From JAAXHH01 sp965248395 (GTDB lineage Bacteria > JAAXHH01): 64,000 nt of DNA. How positions within the stretch are numbered: the first letter of the stretch is position 1; every line of letters begins with the position of its first letter. The stretch is from contig OZ252103.1 in the NCBI GenBank assembly GCA_965248395.1, positions 186,001 to 250,000 on the forward strand, in the 5' to 3' direction. Positions 55,490-64,000 of the stretch are shown one piece after another. Below the pieces are notes generated by a model. The model did not search any database, was not told the DNA's origin, and saw only the letters and a program-made list of their open reading frames with translations. A program made the translations under genes and the position numbers.

Positions 55490-55924
55490 TCACGTCTGAT
55501 CAGTCGTCGTGAGGTGTCTCGCGGCCACGGCGTCCAGAACGCCGTTAACGAAACCACCGGACTGTTCCGTGCTGTACTTCTTGGCCAGTTCGATCGCTTC
55601 GTTGATGGAAACCGCCGTCGGAATATCGAGAAAGGCGATGAGTTCGCAGGCGCCCAACCGGAGGATGCAGTCGTCGATTCGGGCAACGCGGTTCCTGTCC
55701 CAGTGACGCACCACCGCGGTGATGTGCCGGTCCACGATTTCGTCGTGTTTGCGGAGCTGGTCGATCAGCAGTTCGGCGAACTGCCGGGCGTTCGGCGATG
55801 CCAGGGACCATCCAGGCAGTCTCGGTAGGGCCTTGCCGGGATCGTCCCCGGTCTGTTCGGCGAGATAAAGCGACTGCAGCGCCAGTTCACGACCGAGGCG
55901 GCGTTCCCCTGCGCGCACATTCAC
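55490..55924 (-). CDS. nusB: Transcription antitermination factor NusB
   Basis: A 144-residue all-helical protein: GERRLGRELALQSLYLAEQ at the start, ARIDDCILRLGACELIAFLD and SINEAIELAKKYST plus GFVNGVLDAVA near the end are the NusB signature. NusB binds boxA RNA with S10 in rRNA antitermination. I use the GTG at 55924, which overlaps the ribH stop as GTGA; longer frames enter ribH. The ribH-nusB link is common in bacteria. Confidence 0.94.
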   Translation of the reverse strand: MNVRAGERRLGRELALQSLYLAEQTGDDPGKALPRLPGWSLASPNARQFAELLIDQLRKHDEIVDRHITAVVRHWDRNRVARIDDCILRLGACELIAFLDIPTAVSINEAIELAKKYSTEQSGGFVNGVLDAVAARHLTTTDQT

Positions 55925-56427
55925 TCCGGTTCCCTCGGTCCGCCTGGTCCGCCTGGTCCGCTTAGGCGGCGCATCAAGTCCGCCATTTCCAGGGCGGCCA
56001 GCGCGGCATCCCATCCTTTGTTGCCCGCCTTCGTTCCGGCGCGTTCGATAGCCTGTTCGATGTTTTCCGTGGTCAACACGCCGAAGATCACCGGGACCCC
56101 GGTTTCCCGGGCGGCCGCGGAGATTCCCCTGGCGGCTTCACCGGCCACGTATTCGAAATGGGGCGTGGCGCCGCGGATGACGCATCCCAGGCAGATCACG
56201 GCGTCGTAGCTTCCACTTTCCGCCATTTTTTTTGCTGTCAGCGGAATCTCGAAGGCGCCGGGCACCCATACCACGTCGATCCGATCGTCGTCGACCCCGT
56301 GGCGACGGAGCCCGTCCAGCGCGCCCTTGAGCAGGGATTCGCTGATGAAGCCATTGAAACGGCCTGCCACGATACCGTACCGGTCGTTTCCGCCGTTGAC
56401 CAGGCTGCCTTCAATAGTTTTCGTCAC
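55921..56427 (-). CDS. ribH: 6,7-dimethyl-8-ribityllumazine synthase
   Basis: A 168-residue lumazine synthase that joins dihydroxybutanone phosphate and the pyrimidine intermediate of riboflavin synthesis: YGIVAGRFNGFISESLLKGA, WVPGAFEIPLTAKKMAES, ICLGCVIRGATPHFEYVAGE and PVIFGVLTTENIEQAIERAG. The start is a GTG at 56427 with AAGGAGCG before it. The C-terminus ends in a GGPGGPREPE tail. It is between ribBA and nusB. Confidence 0.96.
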   Translation of the reverse strand: MTKTIEGSLVNGGNDRYGIVAGRFNGFISESLLKGALDGLRRHGVDDDRIDVVWVPGAFEIPLTAKKMAESGSYDAVICLGCVIRGATPHFEYVAGEAARGISAAARETGVPVIFGVLTTENIEQAIERAGTKAGNKGWDAALAALEMADLMRRLSGPGGPGGPREPE

Positions 56428-56495
56428 GTACTCGCTCCTTGTCGATCATTCCCGTTCGCCCGGATCTCATTTCATCGCAGTCCGGACGGGTGAAA

Positions 56496-57746
56496 TCACA
56501 GTAGGCTGTCGAAACCGACGTCTTCCGGGGGTTCCTCGAGGTCGAGCAGGTGGCCGAGCTTGCCGCGCTTGGTCTTTAGATATCCGACGTTGTACCGGTT
56601 CGGCGACGTCTGCAGCGGGACACGCTCCGTAACGTCGAGGCCGTAACCCTCGATCCCGATCCGCTTCGACGGATTGTTGGTCATGATCCTGATCGTGGTC
56701 AAGCCCAGGTCCGCCAGGATCTGGGAACCGATCCCGTAGTCGCGCGCGTCCACGGGCAGGCCCAGCGCCTGGTTCGCTTCCACGGTGTCATGGCCCTGGT
56801 CCTGGAGGGCGTAGGCCCTGAGCTTGTTGGCCAGTCCGATGCCCCGGCCCTCCTGGCGCATGTAGAGGAGCACGCCGCGGCCCTCGGCGCTGATGCGCTT
56901 GAGCGCCTGCTGCAGCTGATCGCCGCAGTCGCATCGCATGGACCCGAAAACGTCCCCCGTAAGACACTGGGAGTGAACGCGGACGAGCACGTCCTTCTCG
57001 CCGTCCACGTCTCCCTTGACCAGGGCGACGTGGTGATCACCGGTCAGTTCGTCTTCGAACAGGTGCGACTCGAATTCGCCGTATTTGCTCGGGATGGTCG
57101 TCGTGACCAGCCGTTTGACGAGTTTCTCGCTGCCACGCCGGTATGCTATCAGGTCCCTTATGGTAATGATCTTCAGGTTATGTTCATTCGCGATCTCGAC
57201 CAGCCGCGGCAGACGGGCCATGGATCCGTCATCGTCCATGATTTCGCAAAGCACGCCCGCGGGATAGAGCCCGGCCAGCCGCATCAGATCGACGGTCGCC
57301 TCGGTATGGCCAGCCCGCCGCAACACGCCGCCATCGAAAGCCTGCAGGGGAAAGATATGACCCGGCCGCGCCAGGTCATCGGGCTTGCTGTCCGGGCGGA
57401 CGAACACCTGGACCGTCTCGGCGCGGTCCGCCGCCGAAATGCCCGAGGTCGTACCGTTGACGGCGTCCACAGATACGGTGAAGCGCGTGCCCAGCAGCGC
57501 CGTGTTGACCTCTTCACCGACCATGGCGGGCACCTTCAGTTCTTCCAGCCGGTCGCGGGTGGTCGGAAGGCAGATCAATCCCCGGCCATAACGGGCCATG
57601 AAATTAATGGCCGCCGGAGTTGTTCTTTCGGCGGCCATGATAAAATCGCCTTCGTTTTCGCGGTCTTCGTCGTCGATGACTATCAGTATGCGCCCGGCCT
57701 TGATCTCTTCGATGGCTTCCGGGATGGAACTAAAGGGGGACGACAT
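56496..57746 (-). CDS. ribBA: Bifunctional DHBP synthase / GTP cyclohydrolase II
   Basis: 416 residues from the ATG at 57746 (a TTG at 57755 adds three). The N-terminal half is 3,4-dihydroxy-2-butanone-4-phosphate synthase (VIDDEDRENEGDFIMAAE, GLICLPTTRDRLEEL, RRAGHTEATVDLMRLAG). The C-terminal half is GTP cyclohydrolase II with zinc cysteines in HSQCLTGDVFGSMRCDCGDQ and the catalytic YMRQEGRGIGLANKL. It supplies both branches of the riboflavin route. Confidence 0.96.
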   Translation of the reverse strand: MSSPFSSIPEAIEEIKAGRILIVIDDEDRENEGDFIMAAERTTPAAINFMARYGRGLICLPTTRDRLEELKVPAMVGEEVNTALLGTRFTVSVDAVNGTTSGISAADRAETVQVFVRPDSKPDDLARPGHIFPLQAFDGGVLRRAGHTEATVDLMRLAGLYPAGVLCEIMDDDGSMARLPRLVEIANEHNLKIITIRDLIAYRRGSEKLVKRLVTTTIPSKYGEFESHLFEDELTGDHHVALVKGDVDGEKDVLVRVHSQCLTGDVFGSMRCDCGDQLQQALKRISAEGRGVLLYMRQEGRGIGLANKLRAYALQDQGHDTVEANQALGLPVDARDYGIGSQILADLGLTTIRIMTNNPSKRIGIEGYGLDVTERVPLQTSPNRYNVGYLKTKRGKLGHLLDLEEPPEDVGFDSLL

Positions 57747-57825
57747 GCGGTTCAACCGTTTTTTCGGTTACCCGGTCACGGCGCGTCCCGGTCAATAATG
57801 GGACCGTCGCCGGGTCGTGCCGACG

Positions 57826-58485
57826 CTACATTTTCTCTTTCAGCCAGTCTTCGGTGATGGGCGATCGACCCTGGTTATCACCAGGATTCGGGTTCCGGCC
57901 GGAATGCAACAGGGACGCGACGTACCGGCCGATCATGTCCACTTCTATGTTTACCTCGTCACCGATCTGCCTGCTGCCAATCGTCGTAATCGATGCGGTA
58001 TGCGGTATGATCGATACCGCCGCCAAATTACCCGTCAGACCGGCGATTGTCAAGCTAATTCCATCCAGCGCGATGGACCCTTTCTCGATGACGAAGGGCG
58101 TCAGATCATCCGGGATTTCCACACCGAACCACAGGCTGTTGCCCCTATTTTTCCGCTCCGTGATTCGTCCCACACCGTCGACGTGTCCCTGTACCAGGTG
58201 ACCGTCGATACGGTCCGACAGGCGCAGCGGTCTTTCCAGATTGACCTCGTCCCCGACCCGCATATTGCCGAAGGTCGTCCGGGAGACCGTCTCGGGTACG
58301 ATTTCCACAAAAAATACGCGGTCCCCGTGATCCACGACGGTCAGGCAGACGCCGTTGACGGCAACGCTTGCGCCTTGCTCGAACCCGGCCGATATGGACG
58401 GCGCCTCCACGGACAGCCTCAGGCCGCCCCGGTCGCGGTCCAGGGTACGTACCGATCCAGTTGTTTCGATGATACCCGTGAACAT
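57826..58485 (-). CDS. ribE: Riboflavin synthase alpha subunit
   Basis: 219 residues from the ATG at 58485, behind GGAG. It starts MFTGIIETTGSVRTLDRD and contains the two lumazine-binding repeats: GVCLTVV with VPETVSRTTFG in the first, and DGISLTIAGLTGN with IPHTASITTIG in the second, plus VNLERPLRLSDRIDGHLVQG. It converts dimethyl-ribityllumazine to riboflavin. A longer upstream frame overlaps ribD and is not used. Confidence 0.96.
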   Translation of the reverse strand: MFTGIIETTGSVRTLDRDRGGLRLSVEAPSISAGFEQGASVAVNGVCLTVVDHGDRVFFVEIVPETVSRTTFGNMRVGDEVNLERPLRLSDRIDGHLVQGHVDGVGRITERKNRGNSLWFGVEIPDDLTPFVIEKGSIALDGISLTIAGLTGNLAAVSIIPHTASITTIGSRQIGDEVNIEVDMIGRYVASLLHSGRNPNPGDNQGRSPITEDWLKEKM

Positions 58486-58555
58486 GTAATGAACTCCATG
58501 CCTGGTAGTACTTGCCCGTGGCTTCTTCTTCGGCTGGTCACTCTCCGGTGGGCTT

Positions 58556-59650
58556 TTACGGATACCCTGGCGTACCTGTGATGAGGAAATCACCGTCCAG
58601 TTGCTCCACCTGCGCATCGTGCAGGTCGATGGCCTGAGAAAGGTCGTCCAGTTCCAGGTCGGCAACGGATGGGACCCCCGCGCCCAGTATGCGCGGCGCA
58701 ACGAAACAGGCGATACGGTCGACGGCCCGCTCCCGCAGGAAGGACGTGGACACGCGGCTTCCGCCTTCCACCATGAGGGTTACGATCCCGGCCTTTCCAA
58801 GCTCGGATTTGAGGTGCTCCACCGGGACGCGTCCATCCTCCCCGGGCAGCACGAGCACCTCGGCGCCCGCCTTTCTAAGCACGTCGATCCGGTCCGCCGG
58901 CGCCGCATCCGTAACGCAAACGGTGGTCGGCGCGTCGCCGTCTAATATATGTGCGTCGACCGGGGTCCGGGCCCGGCTGTCGAGCACGATTCGTCTGGGT
59001 TGCCGGCCGTCCACGTGCCTGACCGTAAGCCTCGGGTCGTCCGCCAGTACGGTATCGATGCCCACGAGCACGGCGTCCGCCCGGCTGCGCATCTGGTGTA
59101 CGCGTTCCCGCGCGGACTCTCCGGTGATCCACTGCGACCGGCCGTTCCGCGTAGCGATGCGTCCGTCGAGAGTCTGGGCCAGTTTGAGCAGCACGAAGGG
59201 CCGGCCGGTTTGCCTGTGATGTACATAGGCGGCGTTCAGTTTCTGTGCTTCCTCTTCCAAAAGCCCTGTCTCCACGGCGACGCCCGCCGCGCGTAGCCGT
59301 TCGATCCCCTTGCCCGAAACGCGCCGGTCCGGATCGGTCATGGCCACGTAAACCCGTGCGATTCCCGATTCGATGATCGCGTCCGTGCACAGCGGCGTGC
59401 TGCCCTGGTGACAGCAAGGTTCCAGGTTGACGTACATCTCCGCCCCCCGGGCGCTGCCGCCGGCGTCGCGCAGCGCCTGGGGCTCGGCATGCTGCCCTCC
59501 GTACTCGCGGTAGTATCCCCGGCCCACGACGACGCCGTCGTGGACGACCACGGAGCCCACCATGGGGTTGGGGCTGGTCCGGCCCATACCCCGTTCCGCC
59601 AGGTCCAGCGCCTGGCGCATGAAAACGGTGTCATTTTCGGTTTTCATCAT
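58556..59650 (-). CDS. ribD: Bifunctional riboflavin deaminase/reductase
   Basis: About 364 residues. The deaminase domain has the zinc motifs GQHAEPQALRDAG and NLEPCCHQGSTPLC. The reductase domain shows PFVLLKLAQTLDGRIATRNG, SQWITGESARERVHQMR, DAVLVGIDTVLADDPRLTVR and MVEGGSRVSTSFL. The start is probably the ATG at 59650; the frame extends 19 codons upstream without a ribosome site. It is the first rib gene of the run (ribD-ribE-ribBA-ribH). I found no FMN riboswitch upstream. Confidence 0.95.
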   Translation of the reverse strand: MMKTENDTVFMRQALDLAERGMGRTSPNPMVGSVVVHDGVVVGRGYYREYGGQHAEPQALRDAGGSARGAEMYVNLEPCCHQGSTPLCTDAIIESGIARVYVAMTDPDRRVSGKGIERLRAAGVAVETGLLEEEAQKLNAAYVHHRQTGRPFVLLKLAQTLDGRIATRNGRSQWITGESARERVHQMRSRADAVLVGIDTVLADDPRLTVRHVDGRQPRRIVLDSRARTPVDAHILDGDAPTTVCVTDAAPADRIDVLRKAGAEVLVLPGEDGRVPVEHLKSELGKAGIVTLMVEGGSRVSTSFLRERAVDRIACFVAPRILGAGVPSVADLELDDLSQAIDLHDAQVEQLDGDFLITGTPGYP

Positions 59651-59772
59651 GGGGTAAGCTAGGCAGTTTCCGAAGAGGGTGTCAAGGCCTTTTACCCTTG
59701 ACATCAAGGGGTTCGCCCCATAGTTTGCGCCAGATTGTCAACGCGAGACGAACCTCAAAAAGGAGATCGAGC

Positions 59773-60696
59773 ATGGCCACGCTGCCGGAGGCCGAATACA
59801 TCTGGTTGAATGGGAAACTGGTACCCTGGCAAGACGCCAGGATTCACGTGCTGTCTCACGTGGTGCATTACGGCTCGAGCTTCTTCGAAGGCATGCGCTG
59901 CTACAAGACGAGCCAGGGTCCCGCGATATTCCGGCTCGACGAACACGTGGACAGGCTCTTCGATTCCTGCAAGATCTACCGGGTGGATATTCCGTACAGC
60001 AAGGACGAGGTCCGCGAGGCCATCCTCGAGACCATCCGATCCAACAAACTCGTTTCCTGTTACGTCCGTCCCGTGGTGTACCGCGGGTACGGTCTGCTGA
60101 GCGTCGATCCCATGGGCTGCCCCGTGGAAGTCGCCGTGGGCGCGTGGAACTGGGGCACCTATCTTGGCGACGACGCACATGAGAATGGGGTGGACGTGTG
60201 CGTCTCTTCCTGGAACCGTCCCGCGCCGAATACCCATCCGGCCCTATCAAAGGCGGGCGGCAACTACCTCAATTCCCAGTTGATCCGGATGGAGGCCATC
60301 GAGAACGGGTACAGCGAGGGCATCGCCTTGAATACCCATGGCCTGATCAGCGAAGGCAGCGGTGAGAACATCTTCCTCGTGAAGGACGGCACGGTCATCA
60401 CGAACAGCCTGGCGGCTTCGGTCCTCGGCGGCATCACGCGCAACGCCGTCATGACGCTCGCCCAAGACGCCGGATTCAAGGTTGTCGAACAGGATATCCC
60501 CCGCGAAATGCTCTACATCGCCGACGAGGTGTTCTTCGTAGGCAGCGCCGTGGAAGTGACGCCGGTTCGGTCCATCGACCGCATAGACATAGGCGACGGA
60601 TCCCGCGGTCCGGTCACGAAGGAGATCCAGGAACGGTTCTTCGGGATCACCACCGGCGACCGCGAAGATGTCCACGGCTGGCTGACGTGCGTGTGA
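59773..60696 (+). CDS. ilvE: Branched-chain amino acid aminotransferase
   Basis: A 307-residue class IV PLP aminotransferase: EYIWLNGKLVPWQDARIHVL, SHVVHYGSSFFEGMRCY, RPVVYRGYG, the PLP lysine in ALSKAGGNYLNSQLIRMEA, EGIALNTHGLISEGSGENIF and VGSAVEVTPVRSID. It is the last step of leucine, isoleucine and valine synthesis. I use the ATG at 59773 because AAGGAG lies just upstream. It is divergent from ribD. Confidence 0.95.
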   Translation: MATLPEAEYIWLNGKLVPWQDARIHVLSHVVHYGSSFFEGMRCYKTSQGPAIFRLDEHVDRLFDSCKIYRVDIPYSKDEVREAILETIRSNKLVSCYVRPVVYRGYGLLSVDPMGCPVEVAVGAWNWGTYLGDDAHENGVDVCVSSWNRPAPNTHPALSKAGGNYLNSQLIRMEAIENGYSEGIALNTHGLISEGSGENIFLVKDGTVITNSLAASVLGGITRNAVMTLAQDAGFKVVEQDIPREMLYIADEVFFVGSAVEVTPVRSIDRIDIGDGSRGPVTKEIQERFFGITTGDREDVHGWLTCV

Positions 60697-60729
60697 TTCG
60701 TTTGTTTTTACTTATTACGAGTTTGAATT

Positions 60730-61635
60730 ATGAAGAGTAGCGGATTCTCGGATTACGAAAAACTAGCGATTGATCAGATCCACGCCTGGAAAACCCCTGA
60801 ATTAACTTGGTTTGGACAGGCGATGCAGGTTGTGAACTGGCCACTGAACAAAGCTGGCGACGCTGTCCTAAACACTCCGGGTATTGGTGAGGCTATTAGG
60901 AAATCCATTAGCGGTATAGTACGTGTCAGTAACGACTTTGCTCAGTGGACCGTGAGACCAGAGTCGATTTACAAAGAGTTCAGAGCGTCAGGATACGATG
61001 TCGATAATGCTAAATGCATATTGAATTTAGATCTTGAAGAAATCGACAAAACCGTAGGCTTCTTAGACGCGAAGTACAAGGGAGTTGCATGTTTAGAAGG
61101 CGCAGCCACTGGAGCCACTGGCATCATTGGTTTAGTCGCAGATATACCATTGCTTGTTTCTTTGAATTTGCGAGCAATCGGTGAGTACGCTACGTATTAC
61201 GGTTTTGATATCTCTTTACAGTCAGAACGACTGTTCGCCATGAACGTATTGGGATTAGCCTCCAGTCCAAAAGATGCTTCGAAGCAAGTTGCATTGTCAG
61301 AACTTGTCCGAATCGCAAAAGATGTAGCCGCAAAGAAAACCTGGAAGTCGCTGGAGGAGCGGGCTTTTGTAAGGATTATACAACATATTGCGCGGGCACT
61401 TGGTATCCGTCTTACAAAAGCGAAATTGGCTCAATTTGTGCCCGCTGTTGGAGCGGTCGTAGGTATGGGGTTTAATGCCTATTTTACTTCAAGAGTTTGT
61501 GAGGCATCGTACAACCTGTATCGTGAAAGATTCCTGGCTGCTAAATACGGCCCAGATAACATCGAAATCACTGTCGAACCAGCAGACGACTTAGATCCCG
61601 GATATGAGGAATCATTTGAAGACATACCCAACTAA
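60730..61635 (+). CDS. EcsC family protein
   Basis: A 301-residue protein with the EcsC pattern: SDYEKLAIDQIHAWK at the start, LEGAATGATGIIGLVADIPL (a Gly-rich hydrophobic stretch), LNLRAIGEYATYYGFDI, and a final LAQFVPAVGAVVGMGFNAYF hairpin. EcsC proteins are membrane-associated proteins of unknown function named from the Bacillus ecs operon. Here there is no ABC transporter. The gene is AT-richer than its neighbours on both sides, which suggests acquisition. Confidence 0.8.
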   Translation: MKSSGFSDYEKLAIDQIHAWKTPELTWFGQAMQVVNWPLNKAGDAVLNTPGIGEAIRKSISGIVRVSNDFAQWTVRPESIYKEFRASGYDVDNAKCILNLDLEEIDKTVGFLDAKYKGVACLEGAATGATGIIGLVADIPLLVSLNLRAIGEYATYYGFDISLQSERLFAMNVLGLASSPKDASKQVALSELVRIAKDVAAKKTWKSLEERAFVRIIQHIARALGIRLTKAKLAQFVPAVGAVVGMGFNAYFTSRVCEASYNLYRERFLAAKYGPDNIEITVEPADDLDPGYEESFEDIPN

Positions 61636-61698
61636 CTACCGTCTCCAGTCTTAATTACGAATGTTCATACACATACCAAGTTTGCACTACCGCTTCCA

Positions 61699-62841
61699 CT
61701 ACCCCACCCACACCGGGTGATCAGCGCCTTCGTGTTCGAATCCGTCCGTCAACCTGCGCAGGTCGCCGCCGGCGGCGTTGACCAGCCAGATGCTGCTCGG
61801 GGAACCAACCTCGGCGCGGCAGAAGGCGAACACGGAACCGTCCGGCGACCAGGCCGCACGGAAATTCCAGACGCGGGCTTCATAAGGTATGAATTCCCTT
61901 TCCTCGCCCGTAAAGGGGTCGAGCAGGGCGATGGCAGTGCCGCCGCGGGCGCCTTCGGGGTAGTAATCCCGGTTGAAATGGTCGGTGTCCGGACGTTCCG
62001 CCTGGTATGGCCATGCGGTTCGGGAACCGGGCTCAGCGCGGGTGTAGGCAACCCTTTTTCCGTCGGGTGTCCACTGGGCCATGTTGGAACCCCCGCCCCG
62101 GGTTTCCGGGTCGCCGTAGGACGTGGCGAACCACTGTCGCTGACCTGTCGTGACCTTCCGGTTGATCGACCCGTCCAGGCCGCCAAGACAGAGGTCCGCC
62201 CAGTCGTGGCCCGGATCGTCGGCATAATGGCAGTCCTGGTAGATCAGCCATTTTCCGTCCGACGACCACATGGGTCCGAAGTACAGGTGGCCCGGCGCTG
62301 AGGCGACTTCCACCCGGTTGCCCCCGTCCAGGTCCGATATGAATATGCAGTAGCTGTCCCGGTCGGTCAGCATGGTCGAATGGTAGGCGATCTTCTGGCC
62401 GTCCGGGCTGATCTGGACGCAGTAGACGAACCCGTCTTCGGCATCCGTGATCTCCCCTGGGTCTGAACCGTCCACGTCCATGGTCCAGATACGCTGTTTC
62501 CCGTCGATGATCGGGTTCACCAGGAGTCGATCCTCCCCCGGTAGGATGTGGCTGCACCCCATGAAAGGCGCGGGCCGGTTTTTGAGCGCGATCTCCTCCA
62601 GCAGGCGGTTTTCTTCCAGGTCGTAAATCCAGAGATGGACCCTAACGTTGCCTTCCCAGGCCTTACCGGGTTCGTAACTGGACAGGATCACCCTGCGCCT
62701 GTCATCGAAGACGGGTCCCCAGCCCCAGCTGGCCATGTCCGGCACGTCCAGGTGGGGATACCATGTACTCGAATCATCCAGTTCGTATACGCCCAGGCGC
62801 CCACGGGAATTGAATAGCAGCCGGAGACAAGTGTTGTTCAT
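61699..62841 (-). CDS. TolB-like / oligogalacturonate-lyase-like beta-propeller protein
   Basis: 380 residues from the ATG at 62841, which overlaps the upstream stop as ATGA and has GGAGGAGA before it. It contains repeated WD40-like PD40 blades (QISPDGQKIAYHSTM, MWSSDGKWLIYQ, QWTPDGKRVAYTR, AWSPDGSVFAFCR), with conserved His in FMGCSHIL, HWADL-like and HFNRDYYPEG segments like those of oligogalacturonate lyase-type propellers. There is no signal peptide. A lyase role on uronic acids is possible but not shown. It is coupled to the DUF3187 gene. Confidence 0.78.
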   Translation of the reverse strand: MNNTCLRLLFNSRGRLGVYELDDSSTWYPHLDVPDMASWGWGPVFDDRRRVILSSYEPGKAWEGNVRVHLWIYDLEENRLLEEIALKNRPAPFMGCSHILPGEDRLLVNPIIDGKQRIWTMDVDGSDPGEITDAEDGFVYCVQISPDGQKIAYHSTMLTDRDSYCIFISDLDGGNRVEVASAPGHLYFGPMWSSDGKWLIYQDCHYADDPGHDWADLCLGGLDGSINRKVTTGQRQWFATSYGDPETRGGGSNMAQWTPDGKRVAYTRAEPGSRTAWPYQAERPDTDHFNRDYYPEGARGGTAIALLDPFTGEEREFIPYEARVWNFRAAWSPDGSVFAFCRAEVGSPSSIWLVNAAGGDLRRLTDGFEHEGADHPVWVG

Positions 62842-63941
62842 GGCGATCTCCTCCACGCGATCCCGGCATGGAGCCCGAAGTCAGGGGTATTCTGGTACTG
62901 GCTGAGATTCTCGGTTATTCCGATCTCCAGGGTCAAGGTCTCCGACAGGGCATACCTCGCGCCGCCGCTGATCTCGAAGGCCGTGCGGTCCAGGGGACCC
63001 AGCACGCTGTCCGGAAAGGGGCCGGTGTTGCCCTGTGCCTGGATCAGCGCCGCCAGCCGATTCGTGGCTCGGTATTCGAAGGCCAGCAGGTGCGTCGTGA
63101 CGGCCCGCAGGGGGAATCCCTCGCCTCGGGACGGTCTCCCCAACCGGCTATGGGCGATGTTGTAGTGGACGGCCAGGATCTTTACCGGCCACCAGGTTGC
63201 GAACAGTGCCGCCTGGATATCGAACCCACCGCTTCCGGTCAGTGCTTCCAGGCTGCCCGTGGGCAGTTTCACGGCGCCGGCCAGTGCCAGGTCGAGGACG
63301 CCCGCGCCATGGTAAAGCGGCGTCTTCATCCGAAGGACGAGGTCTCCCGGCCGAAAAGCCGCGGCCTCCGCACTCTCTATCCAGAACCGGCCGTTTCGTA
63401 CGACGTATACCCCGTAGCCGTTCCGCAGGGTCTCCTCCCTGCCTCCGTTGGTCAGGTTGAACAGGCGGTGGAATCGCTCCACCGTGCCGTCCAGAGCACC
63501 CCCGCCGTGCTTCATGAACGGAAGGGTTAATCCGATCTGCAGCCTCGATACGATCCGCCAGTCCAGGTCCACCGCCAGACGCAGGGTCTCCGTATCCGCA
63601 AACAACCGGTATTCGTTCAGCGGCGCGGCCTGGTAGTAATCGCCGGCGACACCGGGGTCGCCCACGGGACGCGTGACCGCGTGGGTATTGGCGTAATCCA
63701 ATCGAAACACCCATTGCCTCGATCCCCGTGGCAGGAGGTTGCCCGCCTCGGGACGGAGTCCGAGAAACAACATTCGGATGGGGAACTGGTCGCGTTGAAT
63801 GAAGGGACCGGCGGCCGGGGACTGGGAGAAGGCTGGACAGGCAATGAACAACAGGCCGCAGGCGAGCGCTTGCAGCAGCCTGCTTCTTACTTTAACGGAG
63901 AACTTCGTGCGCGGGATGTAGTGGAATGGGAATCCGGCCAT
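62838..63941 (-). CDS. DUF3187 family outer-membrane protein
   Basis: About 367 residues from the ATG at 63941, with a hydrophobic secretion signal (LLQALACGLLFIACPAFSQS) preceded by a long charged start. The mature start GPFIQRDQFPIRMLFLGLRP matches DUF3187, and alternating beta-strands follow (LRLAVDLDWRIVSRLQIGL, LAGAVKLPTGSLEALTG, EISGGARYALSETLTLEIGI) to a terminal barrel-like strand ending in ...WRRSP. It is predicted as an outer-membrane barrel of unknown role. The frame continues to a TTG at 63995 near the window edge, so the start could lie further out. Its stop overlaps the start of the propeller gene. Confidence 0.75.
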   Translation of the reverse strand: MAGFPFHYIPRTKFSVKVRSRLLQALACGLLFIACPAFSQSPAAGPFIQRDQFPIRMLFLGLRPEAGNLLPRGSRQWVFRLDYANTHAVTRPVGDPGVAGDYYQAAPLNEYRLFADTETLRLAVDLDWRIVSRLQIGLTLPFMKHGGGALDGTVERFHRLFNLTNGGREETLRNGYGVYVVRNGRFWIESAEAAAFRPGDLVLRMKTPLYHGAGVLDLALAGAVKLPTGSLEALTGSGGFDIQAALFATWWPVKILAVHYNIAHSRLGRPSRGEGFPLRAVTTHLLAFEYRATNRLAALIQAQGNTGPFPDSVLGPLDRTAFEISGGARYALSETLTLEIGITENLSQYQNTPDFGLHAGIAWRRSP

Positions 63942-64000
63942 TCGACGCTCCAGCCATGGGTCGATCCGGACAAGGGTCCGCGATACGGTTTTCAACCCGT

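Noticed and set aside
59651..59772. FMN riboswitch upstream of ribD
   Set aside because: The short ribD-ilvE gap lacks the conserved FMN-element core.

Overview
The window is about 64 kb of GC-rich bacterial chromosome (roughly 60% G+C by eye) with several visibly AT-richer patches. No rRNA, tRNA or CRISPR array was recognised. The organism is Gram-negative: it has a DUF3187-type outer-membrane protein, Tat-exported enzymes, a lipoprotein quinoprotein and a MurA-family enzyme. The FtsX permease of about 800 residues, the DUF2723 glycosyltransferase with a C-terminal repeat tail, CBM9-like proteins and repeat proteins with fibre-like tails suggest an uncultured FCB-type lineage (Latescibacterota or Gemmatimonadota-like). 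That placement is an inference from gene content only.

Layout, left half. 0.1-4.3 kb: a carbamoyltransferase with altered substrate motifs, a PQQ-dependent dehydrogenase and an enolase-superfamily sugar-acid dehydratase. 4.3-5.8 kb: an AT-rich patch with a NucS-like nuclease. 5.8-7.7 kb: a 2H phosphoesterase and a divergent MurA. 7.8-10.5 kb: a translationally coupled pair of poorly characterised genes. 10.6-14.7 kb: an AmpG-like permease, a D-cysteine desulfhydrase-like enzyme and a bacterial homologue of the animal protein ANKH. 14.7-21.7 kb: a Tat-exported class V aminotransferase, an SMP-30 lactonase with a sodium/solute symporter, and an FtsX permease. 21.8-23.7 kb: a frameshifted DUF4143 ATPase and a hicAB module whose toxin has lost its middle. 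23.7-29 kb: a Tat-exported HisC-like aminotransferase and cobalamin-dependent methionine synthase. 29-30.5 kb: an AT-rich patch with an XRE regulator, a NYN-domain protein and the tail of a restriction specificity gene.

Layout, right half. 30.5-32.8 kb: a CBM9-like protein, a methylguanine-DNA methyltransferase and an SGNH hydrolase. 33.2-34.4 kb: an IS3-family element with frameshifts in both orfs. 34.6-36.8 kb: two tandem repeat proteins with fibre-like tails, one of them 5'-truncated. 36.9-42.6 kb: a periplasmic PaoABC-like molybdenum aldehyde oxidoreductase followed by a small unknown gene and class I fumarase. 42.7-45.3 kb: two more CBM9-like genes and a malate/lactate dehydrogenase pseudogene. 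45.6-47.1 kb: yggT-tsaB-rimI. 47.1-48.5 kb: an AT-rich Fic gene. 59.7 down to 48.5 kb, on the minus strand: a run of riboflavin genes, nusB, a phosphoesterase, a DUF2723 protein and three glycosyltransferases. 59.8-64 kb: a branched-chain aminotransferase, an AT-rich EcsC gene and a TolB-like/DUF3187 pair.

How the genes fit together: much of the accessory content points to oxidation and uptake of sugars, sugar acids and aldehydes at the cell envelope (PQQ enzyme, GalD-like dehydratase, lactonase plus symporter, Mo oxidoreductase, CBM9 proteins). The AT-rich patches carry defence, toxin-antitoxin or mobile functions, many of them decaying. The best candidates for new biology are the bacterial ANKH homologue, the carbamoyltransferase with both ornithine-side motifs replaced, the two Tat-exported PLP enzymes, and the hicAB locus with its nested operator and gutted toxin.
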